From the NCBI RefSeq assembly GCF_023973825.1, contig NC_090123.1, positions 62,001 to 126,000 on the forward strand: a DNA stretch of 64,000 nucleotides, in the 5' to 3' direction. The notes beneath the pieces were generated by a model. It made no database searches and was not told the DNA's origin. It saw nothing but the letters and a program-made list of their open reading frames with translations. Shown here one piece after another: positions 53,622 through 64,000 of the stretch; the first letter of the stretch is position 1; each line of letters opens with the position of its first letter. The position numbers were made by a program, and so were the translations under genes. This DNA comes from Plasmodium brasilianum. Taxonomy: Eukaryota > Apicomplexa > Aconoidasida > Haemosporida > Plasmodiidae.

Positions 53622-54300
53622 TTAGAACGAAAAAATATGTAACTTAAAGACTGAACATCTTCGAAATTGTATTAATTAAAAAATACAAACAAAAACCCAA
53701 ACACTCACACATGCACATACATTATTAAATCGTGTGTGCTTGTTGCGTAATTCGGTTAAATAAAACATACGGACAAAATAAAAAAAAGATTGCAAGTTTG
53801 TTGGAACAAATGAGAAATGAAATATCATTAATGAGCTTAAAGGGAAGGTTAAAAAATGCATGTTTTGTATGTTTAAAAAATTATGGTGGACTATATGTCC
53901 TCATTTGGAAAAGAATTTTCTATAACAATTTTTGCTACTAATATTTTCAGTTTTGTTACGACCATGCGGTTGATAATTCATATTTTTACGGATTAATATA
54001 GTAATTTACAATACTCACTTTGTAATAACAAATCATTTATTTTGAATTAAAGTTTTACCGTGCACATTATGATGCTAAATATCAAATTTTTATTTTTAAT
54101 ATTTATATGTGTTTTTTTTTTCTTTTGTAAAAAGTAATATTTCTTTTTTCCTTTTTTCATGTAATAATTTAACAGTTGTACAATAAATGTCATTGTATAT
54201 TGTTTATGTTCATTTTTCTTTTTTTTATTAGTAAAAAGAAAAAATTATAACATATAATAAAATTTTAATTATGCATTACATGAAATATTTACACATTTTT
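53622..54300. other. 3' flank with a coding-like scrap
   Basis: About 110 bases past the K/H/E-repeat gene, plus-strand 53732-53941 holds a less AT-biased frame (NKKKIASLLEQMRNEISLMS then KGRLKNACFVCLKNYGG). It has no ATG at a sensible place and no splice sites. It could be a relic of a neighbouring exported-protein exon or just 3' UTR. Confidence 0.25.
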
Positions 54301-54400
54301 AAAAATATAAATGAAATAACAATTTCTAACCAAGTATATTTGTTTTTCTTTTAAAAATATAAATGAAATAACAATATCCAACTAAGTATATTTGTTTTTA
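54301..54400. repeat. 52-bp direct repeat, two copies
   Basis: Two tandem copies of a unit beginning aaaaatataaatgaaataac and ending tatatttgttttt, differing by a few bases, in non-coding DNA. Confidence 0.8.
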
Positions 54401-54847
54401 GTTAATAACATTTTTTTTAATTGAAATATTTTAAAATAAATGATAAAAATATAATTCACAAGAATATATAACATTACTTATTGCAAATTATGTTTACTTA
54501 CTAAAAATGCATTTTTTCCAAGACCGTATTTCATAAATTTCTCATATAATAATGCTTTATAATATATATATATATATAGCATTTAAGATTTTGCAGCTGT
54601 TCTGTATACAGAAAATATACTTTAAATGGCCTTTCTTTTATTATGAGCTTATTAGGGTGTTACAAATAAGAAAAGAGCGCAAACTCTTTATATCTAACTA
54701 TTTATTGCACAATTATGCAAGTGAATTTAAAAACAAAATATATACTTATATAGATATTTATACACATATATGTATGTATATATTTACTAAATTTTAGAGT
54801 TTTTCAAAATTAAAAGATAAGATCGTTCACACGATTTAATGAAAGAA

Positions 54848-54966
54848 GCATTAAAAATGCCACAAGCAAAGGCAGTCCATACTTTTAATTTTTGCTCAAT
54901 AATAAAATGATCATTAAAAATGCCATAAGCAAAGTTAGTACAAAATTCTTCTAATTTTTGCTCAAC
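54848..54966. repeat. 63-bp direct repeat, two copies
   Basis: Two copies of a unit starting cattaaaaatgcca and ending taatttttgctcaa, with the middle more diverged. Non-coding; function unknown. Confidence 0.75.
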
Positions 54967-57607
54967 ACAGAATTAAAAAAAATAAATCATAAAAATTAGA
55001 TGTGCTATATATAATTTTATATTATTCTGAATATCATTAGTATTTTCAAACTTCATTGTAATGTAATTTACTCGTATTTTCTTACAGTTGTAATGAAATT
55101 GTATGAAGAGAGTATTTTATTTTTTGACGTATAATTTTTGATTCATTTCAAATTATGCATTTTTAATTTTCACATTATTAAAGTTGTGTACTATTAAACA
55201 TGAACTTAAGAAAAAAAAAAATAAAAATGTATGACGTACACTCAAATTTGCTTACATATAAATTGCTAAATTGAGTACATTTTTTATATGTAATAATTGA
55301 TGTACTCGTTCATATATAATGTACATGCCATACTGAATGCACATTTTTATGTGAAGTTATTCTACAAGTTAATATAACAAGTGTCCTTTAGATGAAATCG
55401 TACAAAAATAAAAGACAGACAATGAAATAAGATTTAAAAAAAAAAAATTATAATGTATTAACGAATTAAGGATTTACATATTATGCTGGAAATAAAATGG
55501 TGCTATTTATTAAATTTTTGACCAATTGTAAGGTATTAAAAAACTATTGTTATTTAACAAATGAAGTTTATGATAAAGTATGTATATAAATAATTCTCTC
55601 CCTCTCAATATAAATATACATATATATACAGTTTTGTATTATTTATTTATAGTAAATATGAGGAGATATTTTAAGTTCCATAAGTACGGAGAATACTACG
55701 TTAATTCAACTCTTTTCTAATAATTTTTTCTCAATTCCATATTTGCATTTATTTCAATATTTAAATAAAATAATATTAATTTTTTAGTGTCACATTATTT
55801 TAATTACATGTATAGTTTATTGACAAAAGGGCAAACAAATCACAGAAAAAAAAAAAAAAAGGAAATAAAATAACATTATAAGTGATTGGGTAATTTAAAT
55901 TTTACTTGGTTTACTGCACATATTTCTTTCTTAAAAAGTTCACATTCCTTACAATTTGATTAACTGAAAATATTATGGAAAAACGGTTACTTTTAATTTT
56001 TTATATGTAATACTTTATTATATAATACTGAAAAAGGATTGCTAAATTAAATAACATAAATAATATATATATGTACGCGTATGAACTAATGTAAACAATT
56101 TTTTATATGTTTTCCTGAAAAATTAAAAATTCAAAATATATGTACATTATAATATGTATATATATACATATATTTTAAAACAAAAAGATCACGTAATACT
56201 GAAAATTATTAATCCAAAGGTTGATAAGAACGGTAGCAACATTGTCAGCAAAAAGGGAAAAAGAAAGAAAAAAAGTTCCAAAAGTAAAAATTTTTCTCAT
56301 GTTTTTTTTTTTTTTTTTTTTTTTGCAGGAAAAACTGAAATCCATATAAAAATAAAATAGAAAGTTCTCGTTTAATGGATAAACAAAAAATACTTAAAAT
56401 GAAAAATATATTTTAAGATCATACTTTTTTACATTATTTACGTATTACGAAAATACACACGCAAACACACAAAAATCATCTATTTTGTAATGAAAAAAGG
56501 AAAAAAAAATCAGATCATATTTTTCTTATTCGTCATGATGTGCTAAAACTGAAATGTCAATATTCCAACAAATATGTATTTTTCTTCCGAAAAAGCATTA
56601 AAGGAAGCGGTAAATAAGCACAATAAAAATAATATACATTTTCATATATTCTGAACGATCTAAACGTACATTTATTTTTTTTTTGGTCCGCTGCAATACT
56701 CAAAAACTGTTATATGGACTGCACATAATTACATAGATATATATATACCTATATATACAAAGGAATAAATAAACTTGTAAACCAGCTCATTCAGACACAT
56801 AATAAGAATATAAATAATAAAGCATAGAATGTTAAATTGCATTGTTTATACATATAAATTGGGCCACTTTAATACTTTTCCAAAAAATAATGCTTTATAT
56901 AGGAGCATTCCCTCCTATTCTTATACAAGTGTAAGAATATACTTTAAATGTATACTTTCTTGCAACGGTACAGTCTTTATAAATTCCTTATGGACGCAGA
57001 AAATACGCCTTATGTTAATGAATAATACTTCATATATATATATATATAAAATCACTTTGTACAAAAATTTTCTATGGTCTTACACTCACAAAATAATTAC
57101 AAATTTACTACGCAATAAATAAAAATATATAAATAATAAATCTAAATATACTTAATATATATACATAAATAAAAATATAGATGTATATATGAATTTTCCT
57201 TTTTCAACGTAATAACATAATTTAAAATATAATACTAAAATATAATAATGTTATTTAAAGAAAAAAAAAAAAAAAGAGATAAGAAAAAAGAAAACTATAC
57301 ATGTAAAACTTAAAAAAGTTTTTATATTCTAAAAACAACATTTATAAAACAATAAAAAAAAAAAAAAAATTATACTATTTTTTAAGTTTACTAAATAAAA
57401 TATTTTATGCGGTAATAATGTTAGCTGTCCTGTTATGCATATAAAAGTATACATACATATTATTCACATATATATATATATATACATATATGTGTGTGTA
57501 TTTACTTCATATATAAACTACAATAACGGTTTAATTATGAAACCTTTGATGTTTAATATTATTGGAGATTCCCTGAAGAAATGGGTTGTGCACTTTTCTT
57601 GAACAGT
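54967..57607. other. AT-rich intergenic region
   Basis: No gene was recognised. Frames at 56154-56360 and 56829-57122 are AT-biased and lack family motifs. Poly-A and TA tracts are common, including (TA)n around 57470-57490 just downstream of the ETRAMP stop. Confidence 0.45.
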
Positions 57608-58048
57608 TCACACCTTTTGTTTGGATCCTTTCTTGTGCTTATAAATTCCGAAACCTAATGCACTTCCTAATAGAAGAGCCATTGCCGTGGCTGCTGCTGA
57701 CAATATACATACTTTCTTTTTCTTCTTTTTCTTTTCAAGTTCTTCATTAATTTTATCAATTACTTTATCACTTTCATCAGCTGTTGGTGGTGATGCTGAA
57801 AGTGAACTTAATGAAGCTGTAGTTGAAGGCACTGAATTTGTCGATGCGGAATTAGTCGATGGGGAATTTACTGAAGGTGAATTTGGTGAATCAGACTTTG
57901 AAGGTGTTGCTGGAGTACTCGTAGTTCCACTATTTGCCTTGTTATTGACGGGACCCGTATTGGTACTTACCTGATCACAAAGGGTTGGGTTTATTAATTT
58001 AACGGCAAAGATAACGGCAATAACTGTATACACTTTAGAGAATTTCAT
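57608..58048 (-). CDS. Early transcribed membrane protein (ETRAMP)
   Basis: Single-exon gene of 146 residues, all ETRAMP hallmarks in order. A cleavable signal peptide lies at 1-24 (MKFSKVYTVIAVIFAVKLIN, then PTLC). A low-complexity lumenal segment rich in Ser, Thr, Pro and Asn follows at about 25-90, with short NSPS/TNS repeats. Next are an acidic helix (DESDKVIDKINEELE), a run of seven lysines at 106-112, one membrane span at 113-136 (VCILSAAATAMALLLGSALG) and a short basic tail (KHKKGSKQKV). ETRAMPs sit in the parasitophorous vacuole membrane with the C-terminus toward the red-cell cytosol and are strongly expressed in ring stages. The Ser/Thr/Pro/Asn segment is longer than in the smallest family members. 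The start is the first ATG and is followed by the signal peptide. It stands alone, with over 3 kb to the nearest recognised gene. Confidence 0.93.
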   Translation of the reverse strand: MKFSKVYTVIAVIFAVKLINPTLCDQVSTNTGPVNNKANSGTTSTPATPSKSDSPNSPSVNSPSTNSASTNSVPSTTASLSSLSASPPTADESDKVIDKINEELEKKKKKKKVCILSAAATAMALLLGSALGFGIYKHKKGSKQKV

Positions 58049-58217
58049 TTTTAATTAGGTATAACAATAAACTTGATTAACTTTTATTTTACTGCAATTT
58101 GCTTTTGTTTTTAAAATAATTTTGTATATTAAATTAAAATATATATTTTTTGTTAAATCAGAAACGGTAAAAAAAAAAATGTTAAAACAGAAATCCTAAA
58201 GCAAAAATTTTTAAATC

Positions 58218-58330
58218 AAAATTGTTCATAAAAAATGTTCACTAAAATTGTTTAAAAAAAATTGTTCATTAAAATTGTTCATTAAAAATGTTCAGTAAAA
58301 TAGTTCAATAAAAATGTTATGCTAAAAATG
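58218..58330. repeat. Degenerate 13-16 bp repeat upstream of ETRAMP
   Basis: Six to eight imperfect copies of attgttcattaaaa or atgttcaNtaaaa lie 170-280 bases upstream of the ETRAMP start codon, in its presumed promoter or 5' UTR. A regulatory role is not shown by the sequence. Confidence 0.6.
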
Positions 58331-58383
58331 GCAAGTAAAAATTATAACTTTTTTCAGTAAAAATTGTTATATATATATATATT

Positions 58384-58414
<31 letters not shown>

Positions 58415-61400
58415 TTAATATATATTATAATTGAACACATAAAATTAAGTGTTATAATATTTTATATAACTATTTTTATTTTTTTCACATAAAATGCTAA
58501 AAGAAAAAAAATATATTCCCTCTTCCTTGTAATTTTTTTTTTATTTAGGAATTAGTAAGATTTTTTATATATTAATATATTTTATGATTTATTTTGAGTT
58601 CTTTTTATTTAATTTTTTTTTTATTTGATCTCTGAAATTAATTGATTATTAATATATATTTGCACTAATGTAAGTGATATCGTTATTTTCTCTCAAAAAT
58701 GGATAGGAATTTTTTAAATTAATAATTTTTTTTTAAATAATATTATTTTCTTGTATTAGTGTGCATGCATCTTGTTATATTTTATATAACCCTAGCGACA
58801 CTTGCTTCCCCCTTTATTTATTTTTTGGTGTGTTAATTTAATGTAATTTCTGAATAATAATAACTAATTTTTGGATAACTATTTTTTCGAATTTTTTACC
58901 CTTCCAGAAATGGTAAAAAAACAGTAATCAAAAATTAGTTATTTAAAAATAAAATTTTCTTAACACTTTATTATGTTTTAAAGTGTTTTATTTAATTTAC
59001 TAAAATATATGAAAAGGTTATTGCATTAAAAATGGTAATTTTATTATTATATAAAAATGTATATATACTATTTCATTATTACTATTTTCTATTTAGAAAA
59101 ATGAAAATTATTCACTTGCTTTTAAAGTGCTTGCATGCAGAAATCTAAAATAATACTAGGTGTAATCGTACATATTTCACATATATATATATAAATTTAT
59201 ATAATATATAAAAAAAAAAAATATATATATATATATATAATTATACGAATTTTATAAATATATTCATTATATGTAGTATATTCGTTATATAAATTATGAT
59301 TTTTATATATTATACCATTATAAAAATTATATGTATTACATATGTTATTTGTTATATATGTATATTATTTTGTATGTTTTGTGTTATTATACATTTTACA
59401 TATTATACATATATTTTATATATTACATTTTATACATTACTACTTTTTATACATACATTTTTTATATTTATCATCCTATCATTGTTATATAATGTACATA
59501 GTGGGATAAATTTATTGGTATTTGTTATTATATTTTGTACATTTATTATTAGTAATTAACTAACATCCAACATGGTAATAGTACACCTAAAGAAAATATT
59601 TTTAAAATAGTATAAAATAAAATAATGAATTAAGGGAATAATATAAAGAACAAATTAACCAAAGGTTAAAAGATTTTATTAAAAAAAATAATTATCTTTA
59701 TTATTAAAAATATATGTTATTTAAAGAAAGAGTAAAATATACTTATAAACATTAATTTTTATTATGTGTATGTAACGAATTAGTTCAAATTTAATTTTTA
59801 CGTAAATGATGTTTATATATAAAATAATGTTATCTCTTTTCTGTTTCAGGCGAAAAATATGTTTTTTGTTAAAAACAAAATAGTAGTAAATAAAAGGAAT
59901 AATAATAATTATAATAGTAAATAATGAAAGAGTTATAGTAATCATGTACAAAGATTTATTTAAATTAGGGAGGATGGTACATTTATATTGTTTAATTATA
60001 TATTTACCTGTATTGTTCCATATGTGTTATATATACTTGAATAATAATATAATTTTGCTATTTAGTACATAAATATAGAACAACCTGTATTTGTTTAAGT
60101 TTGTATACTGTTATTTATGCGTAGTGTGTTACATATATTGCTCGAAGTGTATATTTTACTTGACGTACTTCTATTATTACATTTTTGTATGTTCTTGTTT
60201 AATGTTTATGAGTTACATTAAATTACTGTTAACTATAGAAAAGTAAATTATATGTGCTAATAAGACAAATTTTTTTTTTTTCATTAAAGTATTTATATAA
60301 AGACACGATATATATAATAATAAGACTAAAACAAAAATTACATAAATATATATATATATACGTATTCATTCCTACGTTTTTCCGTTTATGAAATAATTGC
60401 AATAATATGCATCATGATTGAAAATATTTTATGAAGGTTGTGAAAGTAAATATTTAATGAACTGAACACACAGTTAAAAGTTACCTGTCAAAGTATGTGA
60501 TTTGTTGTAATATATTTTACTTCTGCTAATATAGGAAACGTTAGCATAATAACTTATGCAATTCTAAATTTTAAGAAAGAATGTAGTTGTTCATATAGTG
60601 GCTATACATTGTTATCATTATTTAATAAAACTTGTAGAAAAATGTAAATTTATATATTATGATAGATGCTATATATGTCTATGTATGTATGTATGTATGT
60701 TTATTTTTTAATTTTTTACATTGTAAATACAATGAATTTCTGAAGTAATATATATTTACAAAGATTATTTGTTGTTTTTTCCTTTTTACTATTAATAATA
60801 GTATAAGAAAATTGGCTTGTTATTTTTCGTTATAAAAGTGGATACTGTTATTACACATTTTTGATACTATTTTAATGAACAAAAAGAAAAGCGTAATATA
60901 ATAAGCAAAAAGATAAGAAAAAGTATACAACAGCAATGATAAAATACTTAATAAAAAATGAAAGAAAATACTAGTATTAATATTTTGCAATATAAGGACA
61001 AACAGGGAGAAATGGAGCACATATACATATGAAGTTAACAAAAGGAAAAATTAAATGGCGTATATACATTGATATACATGTGTATATACGTGTGTATGTG
61101 TATGGTAAATATTGTGTTTCGTTTAAGAAATTTAAAAAATATAATAAATTCTGTAGAACTTCGTGTAACACTATTTTAACAAATACACACGTATAAGGCA
61201 TGAATAACATAAAATTAAAAAAATGTGTAAGTATTAACCAAGAAAAATATATACATTTTTAAATTTTCGTTAAGGTTTGTTTTGTAGAAAAAGAAATGTT
61301 TTTTATTACTCTATATATTATGTATATATTTATAAATATTATGAACGCAAAACGATGCATGTCATTTCCATACGAAAAAGAACAGAATAGGTACGTAAAT

Positions 61401-64000
61401 TTCCTTTAACCAGCTTATGGCCTCCACTTTAAATGTACTTTATACAATTTGTAATTATTTATATGTTATGATTTATGTTTTTATGACGTTATTTTAACAT
61501 TTATATTAATAATGTAATATGTACCCATTTGTTTACCATTATAGGTGACATTTTCTGAGGTATCGCAATTTAAATTGTAAATTTAAAAGATAAGAGAAGC
61601 ATTTTATGTATTTTAAAACACATTGAGTTTTACTATATATTAAGGAAGTTAAGATATAATACTAATGTTAAAAAATAGCCGTTGTACAGTTATAATACAC
61701 TAAATGAAAGAACATGAGATATTATTTGAAAAAATATGATGTTATAAAATAGGTACAGTATTTTTTATAACCTTATAAATGATATTCATAAAGTATAAAT
61801 AGTGATCATCATGTTATAACAACACTGATCAACTATATTGAATGACGAAAAAAAAACAAATTATTATGTACTTGTCTTATTACGGATATAAGAAATTTTA
61901 TCTAAATTTTTAATTTATAAATATTCAAATAGAACAAGGCAATATGTTTAATATAGCAAAGTAAAATGCTTCTTGCATGTAAGAAAAAATATAAAGATTG
62001 CGATGATATTTTATATATATATATATATAATTTGTATTTCTTTTCGTGCCCAATTAAATTTTATGTGTCTTTTGGAAAATCATAACAATTAAGAATTCCT
62101 TTTTATATTAAGGAAAATACCCATTTTACTTTATTAGATTATTATAGTTTATTAATTAGAATTTGCCACCCTCCAAAAAAAAAACTCCTAATGAATAATT
62201 TAAAGAAAAAACAAGTGAAATTAAAAATTGTTTTTTTATATTAAAAAGAAAAATTTTTATTTAAAATTTTTTGGAAAAAAGAAAAAACACTTAAAATTAA
62301 TATATTCTCCGTTTAAGCAATATATATAGATACTATTATTATCTCTGTATTATTTTATGTGTTTGTATATTGAATTGTTAATGAACTCATATATATTAAA
62401 AAATAAAAATAGTAAATATACCTAATACATACAAAAATCTACATCTTCAACAGTTCACATACTTTTCATATGGTCAAAAAACATAAAAGATATGTATAAT
62501 TATATTTTTATTTTGCTATTTATATTGTATTAAAATGCATCAGTTATTTTAAGTAGTTAAAACATATTTATATTAAAAAAATTAGTTCAAAAAGAAACGT
62601 TTCTCTTATATAACATCAATTTCAAATAGATATGTATTCAAGACTTCGTAAGCGAAATTAAAAAGCAAATGATTACTAACTTTTCTTAACATGTTTAAAT
62701 TTTTTTATAAAATTTTTAAACTTAAATTTACACAATAACGCATTAAAAAAAAGCTTATTTGTTGGTATTGTTATAATTCAACAAAATTTAATAATACCTT
62801 CAACACATATTAGTTAAATATTTAAATGGACTTTTTATATATATTCACTATATAAGAAGCATGTTATTTTTTTTCTTAGTCTGTGTGCAATATCCCCCCC
62901 TCTTAGGTCTATTACAATTTAATTTAATAATAAAATTCATATTAAGCTAACATTTCATTACTATAATTTATTAAAAATATACAAAAAATAGTAAATATTA
63001 TAATAATTTAGAAGAATCTACTAGTATGAATTTAAAACCCTCTCCCTCTTAGCATTGCATATAGCACTGGTTTACAGTTCATATATATAATGAATTCTAC
63101 AATATTTACTCATTTATAAAAAAACATATGGTATATTTATTATTATTTTCTGTACTGCTTTATTTTATTTTACAATAACGATAAATATATATTATAAAAT
63201 TTAACATTATTGTTCGCTTAAAAATAGTATATATACTTGATAAGTTTTTGAAAAATCAATTTGAAATTACTATCTTATTTTAAATTTTAACAAAAAATTC
63301 AGTATTTTTTTTCTTTTTGGAATTCATGAAAAATAACCTACAAACCTCAAATATAAAAAAATATAATTTGCCTACTCTTATTATTTTCTATTACGTATTT
63401 TTTGTATTTTAAAAAAATTATAAAATGATCTATATCTTAATTATAAATTACTTTTTTGATTACGAATATGTATTAGGAACTTCAAATACCCATTCATTTT
63501 TCTTATAAAAAAAATTCATTTTAAGAATTTATTCAAAAAATATAAAAACGCAGGAACAATAGGAAATTTATGTAATTTTATAATCAATAAAAAATTCTTT
63601 TAAAATTACTTATCAAATTTTATAATATTATTATAATGACTTTTCACATCTTTATCATTAATGTACTTACTTAGTTTCTTTTTTTTAATTAGAATTTTTA
63701 TTTTATTATAAGTTGTAAGTATTTATTGTAAATAATTACTTACTTATAAAGTGAATAAGAAAAAACATTTAATTATAATGTTTAATTTTCTTAAAATATA
63801 TATAATAAATATAATTTTCATTATTTTAAAATATTTACTTTGTATAATTTTATATATTAAAAAATAATTTATTTAAATTTAAAATATAAAATATTATATA
63901 AATACAATTTAAATATATAACGTTTGTTTTTTACCATAAATTAATCAATTATAAATATCGAAATCATGACATACACACAACATATATATTATATACTTCT
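58331..64000. other. AT-rich region to the window end, nothing recognised
   Basis: TA microsatellites at about 58370-58415 and 59215-59240, (GTAT)n near 60683-60702, and a run of seven C at 62894-62900. Long open frames (for example 59296-59559) consist only of I/Y/F/L-rich AT-biased sequence. No exon, leader or family motif was identified. Confidence 0.5.

Noticed and set aside
57687..57974. 95-codon plus-strand frame
   Set aside because: It is antisense to the ETRAMP low-complexity segment.
59296..59559. 87-codon plus-strand frame
   Set aside because: The product is almost entirely I, Y, F, L and T, as expected from AT bias; no leader-intron structure.

Overview
The window is about 80% A+T, with long AT-only spacers, two-exon genes whose first exon encodes a hydrophobic leader, and export motifs. 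This is a subtelomeric (or chromosome-internal variant-gene) segment of a malaria parasite. Two STP1 genes, PIR relics and the very low G+C point to Plasmodium malariae or P. ovale (P. malariae favoured on composition). This is inferred from gene families, not from a database match. No telomere repeat, rRNA, tRNA or CRISPR is visible.

Layout. Positions 1-13,800 hold two STP1 genes in a large imperfect inverted duplication. The left copy lies on the minus strand, runs off the window, and carries one in-frame TAA. The right copy lies on the plus strand and is a complete four-exon gene (773 aa by my splice reading). The arms also share about 1.8 kb of 5' flanking DNA, including a short matched exon on each arm that points inward. 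The spacer between the arms holds degraded minus-strand exons, one possibly from a CLAG/RhopH1 gene.

Positions 19,650-20,792 carry a decayed PIR gene (minus). At 25,106-25,925 there is a two-exon PHIST-type exported protein (minus). At 33,092-34,365 there is a Pv-fam-d-like exported protein (plus), split by a single in-frame TAA. At 39,408-40,463 there is a two-exon, two-membrane-span exported protein with two PEXEL matches (minus). At 45,710-46,806 there is a PIR-like 3' half with no cysteine-rich ectodomain and two stops in its tail (plus). At 52,181-53,621 there is an exported protein with a PEXEL motif, about 180 residues of Lys/His/Glu triplet repeat and a PHIST-like C-terminus (plus). 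At 57,608-58,048 there is a single-exon ETRAMP (minus).

How they fit together. The set matches the host-facing repertoire of a blood-stage parasite: variant surface antigens (STP1, PIR), proteins exported into the red cell (PHIST, fam-d-like, two-span exported protein, K/H/E-repeat protein) and a parasitophorous-vacuole membrane protein (ETRAMP). Genes stand singly, separated by 3-7 kb of AT-rich DNA on either strand, so there is no operon-like organisation. About half of the recognisable coding units are broken.
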